Assembly: GCA_052174535.1 (NCBI GenBank)
Contig: JBQMRQ010000098.1
Coordinates: forward strand, 1 to 54,564
DNA: 54,564 bases
DNA from: Arsenophonus sp052174535
GTDB lineage: Bacteria > Pseudomonadota > Gammaproteobacteria > Enterobacterales > Enterobacteriaceae
Direction of reading: 5' to 3'
Shown here: positions 42,085 to 53,331 of the stretch, piece after piece
How the letters are laid out: each line of letters starts with the position of its first letter
Position numbering within the stretch: position 1 is the stretch's first letter
Made by a program: the position numbers and the translations under genes
The notes under the pieces: generated by a model
Database searches by the model: none
Seen by the model: only the letters and a program-made list of their open reading frames with translations
What the model was told of the DNA's origin: nothing

Positions 42085-42450
42085 GGTAAGATTGTTCAAT
42101 ATTTTTTATAACTAAGAGATTTTATAATTATATTTTCTGCATTATTAATGAATATTGGTGATTATGGAAAAGGGTCACTTAGTGGATAATATCTTCATTA
42201 TAAGAATATGAGCAGTGATGAAGTGGAATGAGTTTCTTCAATGTATGAATAGATACATCTATTCAACAAGTTTTATCAAGCCAACTAATGAGATGCATCT
42301 TTATATTATCAGGAAATAAGAAAAATTTTTTTTGATCTGCATGACTGCTTGCTTTGTCATAACAATCTATCTAGCAAAAATTCTTTTTATACTATAAGTA
42401 GTTTTCAGTAACAACTTTTTTAATATAAATAGAAATTAACATACCACAGA
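42085..42450 (+). mobile_element. IS481-family relic, copy 5 (5' part)
   Basis: GATGAAGTGGAATGAGTTTC near 42.21 kb, then ACTAATGAGATGCATCTTTA, match copies at 25.73 and 47.96 kb. The 3' part with the catalytic motifs is missing. Confidence 0.6.
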
Positions 42451-42969
42451 GTATAAAATAGTACTCAGATTATAAAGATTTTTAAAAAAGATTAGCTATA
42501 CTGCTCACACATAGTGAGCTACGTTCTAATTATAGAAAACATAAATTAATTTTAATTACATTAATATCATTAATAATTTTATAGAATAAGATAAATTAAG
42601 ATTGTAATAATCTGTGTTGTAATAACTACTAGTAAGTGTTATTAGGTTAGTGTATGAAACGACAATAGCAGCCATGATACTTCTTTTTTTTGTCTAAAAA
42701 TCATATTATATGATTGATAGGTGATTTATCATCTTAATATGCAAGTAAGCTATGATAGTTTAAAATTTTAAAATGTGAAAAGAAGCATCTATTTACTTAT
42801 CTAGTGGTGCAATCTCATTTATTCTGACATACAACTTCTCTTGGTTTTTAGATGGGCTACCTACTAATCACTGTAACTAACTCTCTAAAATGAAGTTAAC
42901 CTGTTGGGCAACACACAGGTGTGAAACGTTCTATATATGCTAGAACATTAGTAATTATTGAATTACTTT
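42451..42969. other. Unassigned DNA between IS relic and dksA
   Basis: AT-rich, no recognisable gene or relic except the IS481 edge. The genes gluQ and pcnB, which lie downstream of dksA in E. coli, were not seen. Confidence 0.35.
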
Positions 42970-43007
42970 TTTATTTTAAAAGAACACGGTATACTTTTGT
43001 GTACCGT
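42970..43007 (-). terminator. Terminator of dksA
   Basis: ACGGTATAC and GTGTACCGT (42986-43007) form a 9-base stem, with one G-T pair, around TTTT. Read on the minus strand it follows the dksA stop by 24 bases and is followed by GTTCTTTTAAA. Confidence 0.65.
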
Positions 43008-43030
43008 ATTTTACAATATAAGGTTATTAG

Positions 43031-43486
43031 TTAACCAGCCATCTGTTTTTCACGCATTTCAGCTAATGTTTTACAATCAATACATAAATCAGCTGTTGGA
43101 CGAGCTTCTAATCGACGGATACCAATTTCAATTCCACAGCTTTCGCAATAACCAAAATTTTCATTATCAACTTTTTTTAATGTCTTTTCGATTTTTTTAA
43201 TCAACTTACGTTCACGATCACGATTACGTAACTCAAGGCTAAATTCCTCTTCTTGTACTGCTCTATCAACTGGGTCAGGAAAATTTGCTGCTTCATCCTG
43301 CATATGAGTTACAGTGCGCTCGACTTCATCTCTGAGTTGATTTCGCCATGTTTTAAGAATACGCTTAAAATGTGCTAATTGGGTAACGTTCATGTAGCCT
43401 TCGCCAGGCTTTTTTTGATAAGGATCTACTCCAGCAATAGCGAGAATACTTAATGACGAAGTTTTAGATTTTTTCCCTTCTTGCAT
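43031..43486 (-). CDS. dksA: RNA polymerase-binding transcription factor DksA
   Basis: DksA enters the secondary channel of RNA polymerase and, with ppGpp, controls rRNA and amino-acid promoters. The 151-residue length and numbering equal E. coli DksA. The coiled-coil tip keeps Asp71 and Asp74 in DPVDRA, and the zinc finger keeps Cys114, Cys117, Cys135 and Cys138. The start at MQEGKKSKTSSLSILAIAG has a GGAGA ribosome-binding site; an open frame runs 35 codons further upstream (to 43591) but has no family similarity there. It lies divergent from mrcB, as in E. coli, with the intervening sfsA, ligT and hrpB lost. Confidence 0.96.
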   Translation of the reverse strand: MQEGKKSKTSSLSILAIAGVDPYQKKPGEGYMNVTQLAHFKRILKTWRNQLRDEVERTVTHMQDEAANFPDPVDRAVQEEEFSLELRNRDRERKLIKKIEKTLKKVDNENFGYCESCGIEIGIRRLEARPTADLCIDCKTLAEMREKQMAG

Positions 43487-43520
43487 AATACTTTCTCCTA
43501 CATAGGAAATGTTCAAAGAA

Positions 43521-43533
43521 CCCCCTAAAGGGG
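43521..43533 (-). promoter_or_regulatory. GC hairpin in the dksA leader
   Basis: CCCC-TAAA-GGGG forms a small, very GC-rich hairpin 35 bases before the dksA start, standing out in AT-rich DNA. On the minus strand it is followed by GTTCTTTG, so it could be a weak attenuator, or the end of a lost upstream transcript. Confidence 0.35.
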
Positions 43534-43539
43534 AAAAAC

Positions 43540-44225
43540 TAAGATCGCTATAAATAACAGAACACTCTATAGTTAGCAATGGTTCTTGCAATTTATTTTA
43601 TTGTACTAAGATAATGCGCATAGTTATTTTCCTTTATTTGCATGTAAAAACAAATTTTTCCTGATAGGAAAAATAGGATAATTTTTTGAATAAATAGTAT
43701 TTTTATCTATTTCTAGGAAATTTTCTTAAATTTTAAACTAATAACAAACCTATCTCAATACTAATATTCTTATTTTCTGAAATAACATAAGATATTAAGA
43801 ATTAATATAGTTTTTATAACAGACATTTTATTTATATTTTTACCAGTATGGGTGGGAGTTGTTTGTATAGAACAAATCTGTTCTTTCACTTAATTAAACT
43901 ATCAAGAATTATTAACATAAATATTTTTCTTCTCTTATTATAAGAGCATTAAGAAAATAACTAATTTATTTCTAGTAAAATAATCAATATTAGGTTAATA
44001 AATCAGTTAACTTTCTATTTTTAGTATGAGTTCAATTTAACTATTTTCATCGATATATTTTACTTTCTGACTAATGTTATTATACTTAAGTAGTTCAAAA
44101 ATTTTATTTTCGGCCATAAATTAACTAATAAAATTAGTTACTTAATAAGTATTAACACAAAACTAATCATTAGTTTATATTTATATCAGGTTCTAGCGTG
44201 GATATTTAGCTATATTTAGGAAGGA
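43540..44225. other. Unassigned DNA upstream of dksA
   Basis: AT-rich; should contain the dksA promoter. I found no trace of sfsA, the E. coli neighbour, and no IS match. Confidence 0.35.
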
Positions 44226-44229
44226 GGGC

Positions 44230-44898
44230 TTGTTGATCTGCTTACAGAGAAATTTATAGGTAGGTCTGTATTTTAATTGTTCTGGTTTTAAACAATATTT
44301 TCTAGGTTAAATAATTCAATAAATAAACAACTTCTACTATGGAAGTTATTCAGCCATCCTTTTAATTGGCTTATATAACTATTTACATTTTAAATCTGGA
44401 ATTTTTTATCAATAACTTTCTGATTATACTAGTTTTAATAGAAGACGATAATTAATTTCATTCTCACTAGCAAAAATTTTGTACTAGCTCTACCCGAGAA
44501 AAGAATAAGTTCTTATTGAAGATCGACTTAAAAACGGTTAATTACACTCTACTTTGCATTAAACTATTCAAGGATCTCATTACAACATGATATTCTTAAT
44601 CTTGTGTGATTAAGAGCAAGATTCACTATTTCATTTTACTTCTTTTTTCTGAATTTTCTAGCTTTTCTATGTAAAATAGAACAACTTTTCTTTCAAGAAT
44701 TTATAGAAAAATATTTTGTAGACTTAAATAATGTTACTTAGTATAATTTAATATTGTATGCTGCTAATTGAAGCAAAAAGGAGAGATTTTCTATAAAAAT
44801 ACTGTTTTTAAATAAAATCTGTTTATTTCGCTAACTTCAGTAAAGCCAAAGTATTTAATATATACCCATAGCAGATAACTAAAGTATTTATTTTTATA
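44230..44898 (-). mobile_element. IS1595-family relic, copy 5 (inverted, full length)
   Basis: Reverse complement of the relics at 17.4-18.03 and 33.9-34.66 kb: 3' block at 44.23-44.40, central block near 44.48-44.58, 5' block near 44.80-44.88 kb. It abuts element X, which lies upstream in the same orientation. Confidence 0.55.
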
Positions 44899-45441
44899 GT
44901 GAGGGAATCAAATTGTTCTTTAAAAAAGATTAAAAGTTATCTTTTTGGTAAAAGAGAGATTTAAATCGATTTAATTGATCTATTTCAAGTTAAAATTCAT
45001 TAAAATATATATTCTTTGATCTAAAGATTTAATTTTAGAGGCATTAACTATAGATTTGCCTGTATAATTATCATTTTTATTTTTATTTATCCTTTTTAGG
45101 AACAAAATCATTGTTTGCTTAGCTATACTGAGGATCAATAAAATATCCTATCAGTATACAGGATGCATTTGTACGGAATCTGTACATAAAAATCTTTTCA
45201 TCATAATTACTAATCCTAGTTTTTGTAGTTTTTTTGCTAATCATCATTTATTTTCAAGGTCTTATACGCCTTCGATAAGACTCTTCTTTTTTTGATGATT
45301 CGATAAAAAACTATATAACATACTATCTTAAAATATCTAACCGAAATATGGATAATATAGAATTATATCATCTATTTTTGCATCAGGTCATATTCTACCA
45401 GTATTTATAATCTTCTATTTATAGTAATGATATTACAACCT

Positions 45442-45497
45442 TTCTCACTTCTCACTTCTCACTTCTCACTTCTCACTTCTCACTTCTCACTTCTCAC
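45442..45497. repeat. Tandem heptamer array TTCTCAC x 8
   Basis: Eight perfect, uninterrupted copies of TTCTCAC, followed by T5. The surrounding DNA is diverged relic of element X, and copies 1 and 2 of X do not have the array, so it expanded recently by replication slippage. Confidence 0.95.
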
Positions 45498-46614
45498 TTT
45501 TTCCCTTGCTCTCTATTGATAATAATGCACATTTTAACGCAGATAACAGAGAGCATTTAACGCCAGAGATATTTTACTCTATGCCACGTTTCTCATCTTT
45601 TTAGAAAAGTGCACTTTCCAATAATATTTATACATGTTTTAATTAAAGCTACCACTGCTTACTGATGCGGATATTCCAAAGATCAAAAGATACAAAGATC
45701 AAAAGATACTAGGATTTATCAGGTTATGGTTGTAACGCAGTAATAAAATGATAGCGCATCATTAAATTTCTTTTACCGCTCTTTTTTGATAAATAGCTCT
45801 GTCATACAGCATGTTTAATATCCAGATCGATACTGGTAGCGGAGATATTAGCATACCGATGTTGATTAAGTTATCAACCATAAACGTGTAAAGTATAGAA
45901 GATATCAATTTTAATATCCTATTTGTACAGGTACTACTCAAGCATATCCTGCTGCCTGGAAACTCAAAACAGAGTGTTAAATCGCTGCTAGTTATTCTTG
46001 AAAAAGAATAAAGAAGATAGGGGATAGTAAAAGTAATATGTTGTGAGTTTCAGTCTGGTAAAATATAAACCTGTTTTTCTGATTACTGTTGGTAGGTTTT
46101 AAATCATATGAACTAACAAGTTTTTGATTTACAGATTGAGCAGAAAATGGTTGTTAGAAATTTAGGATAATTGGCAGAGTACTACCTGATAAACCTTCAT
46201 GAAACAAGTGAAGCAAACAAGGACATTTTCTTGATAGCTAAATAAGTTCACAACTTAATATTTTCACCATATTTTTAATAAATTATTCCAGTTTTTATTA
46301 ATGCTAAAAAGCAGTTTAGTTTTATTGGGTATATATGTTTGTATATCATCCTAAGTATTTTCCTAGAAAAATAGAAATTGTCATTCTATCCGTATTCGTC
46401 AAGTCTATTGGCCTTAGCTATCTTTGTGTTTTCTTAAGAAGGAGATTGGAAGGAGAAAAAAATTATACATAGTTCCTTATAGGTAATGAATTCATAGACA
46501 AGCATACTTTCATTAATTCTCATGAATATAGTTGCATCCATTGTCATCAACTTCAGCCTGAGCGTTTTAAAAAATCCAGGATAATCGTGACTAGAGGCGG
46601 ATAATACTGAGTTA

Positions 46615-47450
46615 TGCTTATTTCTGCTGTGTTGGGGTTTTGTAGATGATGGTATATTCTATTGATTAATTATTATAAATAATTTTTACATCAGAGAGAT
46701 GATATGCCATGAAAGTTTATTATATATATATCTATAAAACTAGATATTATCTGTAATCCATTGCATCAATTTATTTATAATGCTATCGGAAGTTTTAATA
46801 TTCACTGTCGTTAAGATTAAGCTTCATAGTCATGCTGCGATAAACATCTTTAACACAAAATCTTGTCGACATACGGACGGACGGTGCCCATCTGCTTTGT
46901 CATAACGGTTATTTGCTACAGCGAAACTACTAATATTAGTGATGTAAAAATTAAAGTACTTAAGGTTTAGGGAATTGCAGCGTCAATAGAATGTTTCTTC
47001 AATAGTGGGTCATTACTATTTCATTATCTGAAGCGTGTAAAAAGCGTTGATAATTACTATTATTAGTGTAGTCGCTATACTTCACCTACAGGTGATTTTT
47101 ACAAATCTCTAGAGTGTTTTTCGATAAAAGGACGCAATTCTTCTTTTTCAGTACTATTTTTAGATTAAAACAGCTAATAGTACTACCTTTACTTCACAAA
47201 TGAATATAACTAAAAGTTAAGGTTAAGCTGCAGGAGATTTAGCTAGTAGAGAGTCTGGGGATACCCGCTAATAAATTCCTTAATATTTTTTAGCAAGATT
47301 TTTCAGAAAAGTATTCTTGCAGTGATGAAGAAGCTGAAACTGTAGCTAAAAGCTTTGATATTTTGACCCTCTAGTGCTAAACAACATCTAATTTAAAAAT
47401 GGAGAACAGATTTACGAAGCATTAAAGATTAAATACTCAATCTACATTAA
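46615..47450 (+). mobile_element. IS256-family relic, copy 7 (internal deletions)
   Basis: Begins ATGCTTATTTCTGCTGTGTT like copy 5. The 5' blocks to about 47.05 kb and the C-terminal block are present, but a stretch near 47.17-47.2 kb is deleted. It lies inside element X, so it inserted after X. Confidence 0.7.
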
Positions 47451-47834
47451 ATTAATAGTAATTCAATAATATTTACGTTTCAAGAAATATTGGGGACTGA
47501 ATCAAATATATCTCTGTATGCTTCTTTTGAATACCATAAAAGTTTAGTTGATTTATTATCATTAATTTCTGAATAGAGATAATAAATTATTTTGTATAAA
47601 AAGGGGAGTATAACATATTAAGTTTCGTGTTATCTTCCTGATTTATCCGGTTTATGCTTTCTAGGAGATTTATTCCAAGCAGCTGGCTGAATTCTTAAAA
47701 AATTAATATATCGTATAATATATCGTAAAGTACAAAGAAATACTCATAGGATATGAGTATGCTCAAAAGCAGCATAGCTGTACTGCTTATACCATAGGGG
47801 GGTGCTGCTACCCTGATATAGTTTTAGCAAAGGA

Positions 47835-48200
47835 CTTTTAATACAATTGTTAAATGGTTTTCTGAAATTGAAGATTTCATAACAATATATCATAAGCTAA
47901 TAAATATATGGATTTAGCGGCTTTCCATCGGATAATATATTCATTATGAGAATATGAGTAGGATAAAGTGGAATGAGTTACTTTAATTCATGAATAGAGA
48001 TCATCTGATAGATGATTAGAAATCCAACTAATGAGATGCAATTTTATGTTGGGATGGAGTAAGTAAAAAATTTCTTTGAGCTGTATGATTTTATTTACTT
48101 TTCTATGGGAATCTCTCTGTAGAGAAAATTCTTCATATAGTATAAGAGATTTTTTACTAAAAATCTTTTTAAAGGTAGCCAGATATTTCGTTTATCATTA
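47835..48200 (+). mobile_element. IS481-family relic, copy 6 (5' part)
   Basis: Starts CAATTGTTAAATGGTTTTCT, the 5' end shared with copies 2 and 5, then AGGATAAAGTGGAATGAGTT and ACTAATGAGATGCAATTTTA. The 3' catalytic part is missing. Confidence 0.6.
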
Positions 48201-48829
48201 TTTGATTTGAGTACTAAATTATATCTTCTAGATATCTACAGTTAATCATGTCAATTGTATTGATGCAATGAATGATTAGTAATTTATCTTCAGGTGTAAT
48301 AACTTCAGCAAAAAAGGTTCATAACACTTCATTAATTGAAGTTTGGTAATTTTAGCGGTTGCAACAGATATATTGCTAATTACTCTAGTTATGATAGATG
48401 CAAATAGCTAAAGACAAACCAATATTATAATATTTAGCACTAAAAATTAATAGTTATCGCTTTTTATATAAATTAGTAGATAGATAGTGTTTATTAAATT
48501 TAATAATAGTAAAAACGGTCATTATCAGAGTATAAAACTTCTATTAGCAGATTTTTATTATTTCATTTTATGAAAATGTTGTTTTAATGAGATATATAAA
48601 AGAAACGCCTGTAAATTATGATTAAGATTTTTGATACAAAATTAAGATAAAATTAATTAATAAGTAAAGATTAATTTTATACTATGGTTTTATAAAAATA
48701 ATTATAAATCTATTGGGCAGATATAAGAAAAAATCCATATTGATAAAGATTAAAATATTATAAAATATTTGGTTAGACAACTATGATCATAAGTATCAAG
48801 ATATTTATAAGAACAAAGAAGAGGAATTA
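48201..48829. other. Unassigned DNA upstream of mrcB
   Basis: AT-rich; should contain the mrcB promoter. hrpB precedes mrcB in E. coli, but I could not trace any HrpB similarity here. A GAGGA ribosome-binding site lies just before the mrcB ATG. Confidence 0.35.
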
Positions 48830-51175
48830 ATGGTAAGTAAAGACAATAAGTCTCAGCTACCTAAGAATAGATGTCATTGGTTTTGGTTATTTGTTAAAAT
48901 CGCCATAGTTTTATTATTATTAATTTGTATCTATGGTATTTATGGTATCTATTTATATCAGAAAATTAGTGATCGTCTTGATGGTAAAGTTTGGGATCTA
49001 CCGGCAGCTGTTTATGGCCGAGTTCTTAATCTTGAACCGGAAATGAGTTATAGTAAAGAGGAGATGATTCAATTATTAGATGGCATGCAATATCGACAGG
49101 TAAGTAAAATTACTTTACCTGGTGAGTATATTGTTAAAGATAATACGATAGAGATATTACGTCGGTTATTTTCTTTTCCTGATCAAAGAGAAGGACAGAT
49201 TTTAGTTAAATTAAGTTTTGAAGAAACTCGACTTACTAATATTACTAATATGGAAAATGGACGTTCATTTGGTTTTTTTCGACTTGATCCTAAACTTATT
49301 ACTATGATGCAATCGACTAATAATAAACAACGATTAGTTTTACCAAGAGAAGATTTTTCTGATTCTTTAGTCAAAATATTACTTGAAACTGAAGACAGAT
49401 ATTTTTATTTGCATGATGGCGTAAGTATTTATTCTATTGGACGCGCGATTATTGCTAATTTAATGGCCGGTAAGACCGTTCAGGGTGGTAGTACGCTAAC
49501 TCAGCAATTAGTTAAAAATTTATTTTTAAGTAATGAAAGAACTTTAATACGTAAAGTTAATGAAGCTTATATGGCAATTTTAATGGATTCTCGCTATAGT
49601 AAAGAACGTATTCTTGAACTTTATCTAAATGAAGTTTATTTAGGACAAAGTGGTGATGATCAAATTCGGGGTTTTCCTCTTGCTAGTCTTTATTATTTTG
49701 GTAGACCAGTCAACGAGCTTAGTGTTGATCAACAAGCATTATTAGTTGGTATGGTTAAAGGAGCATCATTATATAACCCATGGCGTAATCCTAAATTGGC
49801 TCTTGAACGTCGAAATTTAGTGTTAAAGCTGTTGGAAACACGTGAAATTATCAATCATGAAATGTATAATATATTGAGTGATCGTCCTTTAGGCGTCAAA
49901 TTAAGAAGTGGTGTTTTGACACCACAACCTGCCTTTATACAGTTCGTTCAACAAGAATTAGCTGAAAAATTAGGCGATAGAGTAAATAATCTTTCCGGAG
50001 CTAAGATCTTTACTACCTTAGATCCAGTTTCGCAGCAAGCAGCTGAAAATGCTGTTGAACAGGGGATATATGATTTACGTAAAACACATAAGTTACCCGA
50101 TCTTGAAGGCACAATGGTGGTTGTTGACCGCATTAATGGTGAAATTCGCGCCATGGTTGGTGGATCGCAACCACAATATTCTGGTTTTAACCGAGCGTTA
50201 AATGCTCGCCGTTCAATTGGTTCATTAGCTAAGCCATCAACTTATCTTACTGCATTAAGTGAGCCTGATCGTTTTCGATTAAATACTTTAGTACCTGACG
50301 AACCAATTAGCGTTAAATTTGATAATCAAATATGGGAACCAAGAAATTATGATCGTCGTTTTCGAGGGCAGATTATGTTAATTGATGGGTTGGCTAGCTC
50401 GTTGAATATTCCGACAGTAAATATTGGCTTGAGTATTGGTTTAGATCAGGTTAGTAAAGTATTAATACGTCTTGGTATGCCAAGTGATTCTATTAAGAAA
50501 GTACCGGCAATGTTATTAGGTGCGTTGAACTTAACACCAATGGAAACGGCACAAATGTTTCAAACAATCAGTGGTGGTGGAAATCGAGCATCGTTATCAG
50601 CATTGCGCTCCGTTATTGATGGAGATGGTAATGAGCTTTATCAAAGTTATCCATCTGCAGAGCAGGCAGTATCTCCGCAGGCAGCTTATCTAACACTTTA
50701 TGGCATGCAGCAAGTGGTTGAGCGTGGAACATCTCGTTCATTAATGAACGAGTTTGCTCAATATCATTTAGCTGGTAAGACTGGAACTACAAATGATTTA
50801 CGCGATAGTTGGTTTGCCGGTATTGATGGCAAGGAGGTGGCGATTGTTTGGGCTGGTCGTGATAATAATGGTCCTACAAATCTTAGTGGTGCAAGTGGTG
50901 CATTACATCTATATCGTCGTTATTTAGAAAATCAGACTCCATTGGCATTGGATAATCACCCACCAGAAGGAATTATAGAGATGCAAGTAAATATTGATGG
51001 AAGTTTTAATTGCACAGGTGGTGGATATCGTATCTTGCCAGTATGGACAGAGAATCCTCAAGCATTATGTCAACTAGGGGTGCAATCATTGAAGCCTATT
51101 TTAAATTTAAATGAACAACAGAGAAAAAGTAATGATGCACCTGTTTGGGTGAAAGAGATATTTGAACAGCAATAA
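48830..51175 (+). CDS. mrcB: Penicillin-binding protein 1B
   Basis: PBP1B is a bifunctional peptidoglycan glycosyltransferase and transpeptidase of the inner membrane. The 781 residues (E. coli 844) show a short cytoplasmic tail of about 15 residues, a membrane segment at about 17-42, the UB2H domain (KVWDLPAAVYGRVLNLEPEM onward), the GT51 domain with ETEDRYFYLHDG and QGGSTLTQQLVKNLFLS, and the transpeptidase with the active serine of RSIGSLAKPSTY near residue 466, SSLNIPTVN and KTGTTND. Active-site motifs are complete. Relative to E. coli it lacks the long charged cytoplasmic tail and the Gln-rich C-terminus. Its retention implies the cell still makes a murein wall. Confidence 0.96.
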   Translation: MVSKDNKSQLPKNRCHWFWLFVKIAIVLLLLICIYGIYGIYLYQKISDRLDGKVWDLPAAVYGRVLNLEPEMSYSKEEMIQLLDGMQYRQVSKITLPGEYIVKDNTIEILRRLFSFPDQREGQILVKLSFEETRLTNITNMENGRSFGFFRLDPKLITMMQSTNNKQRLVLPREDFSDSLVKILLETEDRYFYLHDGVSIYSIGRAIIANLMAGKTVQGGSTLTQQLVKNLFLSNERTLIRKVNEAYMAILMDSRYSKERILELYLNEVYLGQSGDDQIRGFPLASLYYFGRPVNELSVDQQALLVGMVKGASLYNPWRNPKLALERRNLVLKLLETREIINHEMYNILSDRPLGVKLRSGVLTPQPAFIQFVQQELAEKLGDRVNNLSGAKIFTTLDPVSQQAAENAVEQGIYDLRKTHKLPDLEGTMVVVDRINGEIRAMVGGSQPQYSGFNRALNARRSIGSLAKPSTYLTALSEPDRFRLNTLVPDEPISVKFDNQIWEPRNYDRRFRGQIMLIDGLASSLNIPTVNIGLSIGLDQVSKVLIRLGMPSDSIKKVPAMLLGALNLTPMETAQMFQTISGGGNRASLSALRSVIDGDGNELYQSYPSAEQAVSPQAAYLTLYGMQQVVERGTSRSLMNEFAQYHLAGKTGTTNDLRDSWFAGIDGKEVAIVWAGRDNNGPTNLSGASGALHLYRRYLENQTPLALDNHPPEGIIEMQVNIDGSFNCTGGGYRILPVWTENPQALCQLGVQSLKPILNLNEQQRKSNDAPVWVKEIFEQQ

Positions 51176-51279
51176 AAATTAAGTAAAACCAGAACTGCGT
51201 TATGCTAAAAAATTGATGTCGTTTTTATAATTAAATAAATAACAGTTTATTTTATTTACCACTTACTGGATAGTATCGT

Positions 51280-52085
51280 TTTTAAATAATTTAAGTTTAA
51301 ATTAAAATTAATTTTTATAGACTTCAATGAAGTTTTATTAGCAAATACTGATTTGCATAATTTCTGATTATATAATCAAATATATCAATGTTGACTAATC
51401 TTAAGCTTCTGATTAGAATTATAATAATGGCTTGCAGTTTATACTTTTAGTATAAGATTAAAGTGCTTAACTATACCATCTGCTTTAGAACGCCTTACCG
51501 GGATAAAGTCGATATTTATAGAAAACTCTGTACATAAATAGTCAAATCCTTGTTTTTAATGGCTGAACATTTTGCAGACCAGAAGGCGCGGTCTATAAAT
51601 TCCTTATAATTGTCTGTAATTATCTAATGGATAATTATTGGAGATGCTTGATTAAATTATGTAATAAGGTATCCGTGCATTGGCCGCAGTTTTGGACTTG
51701 TATAGACGGATGCAAGCCATTTAGTGTCGTGATCTGTACCTATTTAAAAGAGAACGTTCTAAAGTTTTATTTACATTTTCGGAAGATATTCATATATACC
51801 TGCAAATAAGCAGGTTCGTATCTTTAAGCATTTTATATACGCTTCGTAGCTTTTTCCTTATTTCATTTCAGCTAGATTTTTCCATTTCATACAACAACAG
51901 TGAGTTAAATATGCTATAGCGCTTAGCTTATAGCAGACGAAGATTCGTTCTGATCTAAAGAGTAGCTGTAATTTTATCTGTTTTGGAGCCGACTGATGAT
52001 GAAAGCCTTATCATCATAATATTTACTTCAACTATAATCCCTTGGTAGTATCTTATTATAAATGGAGCTGTATAATGAGGGTCTA
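51280..52085 (-). mobile_element. IS481-family relic, copy 7 (inverted)
   Basis: The best IS481 peptide evidence in the window. On the minus strand one frame near 51.70-51.56 kb reads HDTKWLASVYTS, then ITDNYKEFIDRAFWSAK, the LTDNGKEFTDRFWSARK-like catalytic block. The equivalents of the GIEHRL and NGMVERFN blocks follow toward 51.3 kb in broken frames. Confidence 0.75.
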
Positions 52086-52099
52086 TATAATCCTTTGAA

Positions 52100-53331
52100 A
52101 ACTAAATACCTATTAAAAGTATTCTCTGCTGCTTTAGTGATGCGATTTATATCTTTATAACTATGGCAATGGATATAAAACTGGCCTCAAAGGCAGAAGG
52201 TGATAAAGAAATACTTTTATATAATATTTAACTTGTTTTGATTTGGTAAAAAATATATAAAATATCTCGATTGTATGATTAACAATGAACGGAATGTCCG
52301 TTTGTTATGGTTTTTGTAAGCTTTTAATCAGTCGTCTTTTTATTTCTGCTAAGTGTTTATGAATATTTGGTTTAGATTTCAGTTAGGCAAGAAAGGTCTG
52401 ATGCTATTGTTAATGGATTTTCTGATAATGTATCTTTTTGATAAATTAGTTCTATTGGAGAAAGTTTTTTCCATTACTTCCATCTTCCACTAAATTCGCC
52501 AACAGGTAATACCCGCTGTCAATTATTTTTTCTAAACAGATTAAAATCAGGTTTAACTTGATAATATGCTTGTGCGCTACCTATAAGGCAATCCAAAGCC
52601 AGTTATAACTTCGTTAATAAATCAGTAGCACGTAAAATTGATTGCATAATGTATGCAGCCCAGGTAGAAATTCAGGATTAGGTAGAATGTAATTCATATT
52701 GCCTATTACTTGGCTTTACAATGATAGTAACAACTTCTTGTGGATATTTGACAAAAGAAAAGTATATTGAACTGAATTTAAATTATTAAATTATAGGTTA
52801 GAGCATATTTATCAATATCAATAGAGAGACGGATAGGGAATTAGGTTTATCAATGGTTAAAACGCTTCAGTCTGATTTAACTAATAAATAGTCAGTATGT
52901 TCATGATAACAACCTTCAAATTTAATAATTTATCACACTTTGTATAGTCATGTATTAACTGTACAATACTTATTGTAATTTCTGTATCTGAGTTACCATA
53001 CAAACCATTTCATATAGATGAAATAAATTGATTAATAATTTCTGCTATTTCTATTTCAATAGAGGTTGAGACCTCTAAACTGAGGCTATTTTCTGATGAT
53101 TTAGTTATCGCTTTCTTAATTAGAGGATGGTTATGATCTAAAATTATCAATACATAAACCTAATGTAATTAATATATAGTTTGTGATCAATATCACAAAT
53201 ATAAGCACTGTTAGAACGGTAAATAAATAATGATGGATAAGTTGCCAATACAATTAAATTCCGTACCAATGAATTGACACCGCCAGGAATAAATTTTTAG
53301 TTTTTAGCTAAAATCTTTCAGATTTACTCAT
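52100..53331 (-). pseudogene. hemL: Dead hemL (glutamate-1-semialdehyde aminomutase)
   Basis: HemL makes 5-aminolevulinate in the C5 heme pathway. The full protein can be followed on the minus strand: MSKSERF (53331, E. coli MSKSENL), FIPGGVNSLVRN, SAYICDIDHKLYINYI, HNHPLIKKAI, FEGCYHEHTDYLLVKSD, LTIDKPNS, VKYPQEVVTIIVKP, PEFLPGLHTLCNQF, AQAYYQVKPDF, LPVGEFSGRW, LIYQKDTLSENPLTIASDL and SLSPSAFEASFISIA near 52.15 kb. Frameshifts and stops separate most of these. The PLP-lysine region (CLGKIIGGG in E. coli) has become NLFRKNN. It occupies its ancestral place between mrcB and erpA; fhuACDB and clcA were not detected. Confidence 0.92.

Larger units (their letters stand above)
44900..47830 (-). 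mobile_element. Decayed repeat element X, copy 3, carrying an IS256 insertion
   Basis: Three blocks match the other X copies, all in minus orientation: 44.90-45.43 kb (equal to 30.03-30.5 kb inverted), 45.53-46.61 kb (equal to 1-1090) and 47.48-47.83 kb (equal to 1100-1450). An IS256 relic (46.615-47.45 kb) interrupts the last two, and a tandem heptamer array sits between the first two. Its left end on the minus strand shows a GGTATAAGCAGTACAG-type block shared with copy 1 (GGTATGAACGGTACAG). Confidence 0.6.

Noticed and set aside
43487..43591. N-terminal extension of dksA
   Set aside because: The 35 upstream codons have no family similarity, and a good ribosome-binding site precedes the internal ATG at 43486.
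45442..45497. CRISPR array
   Set aside because: The repeats are contiguous 7-base units with no spacers, and no cas genes are present.
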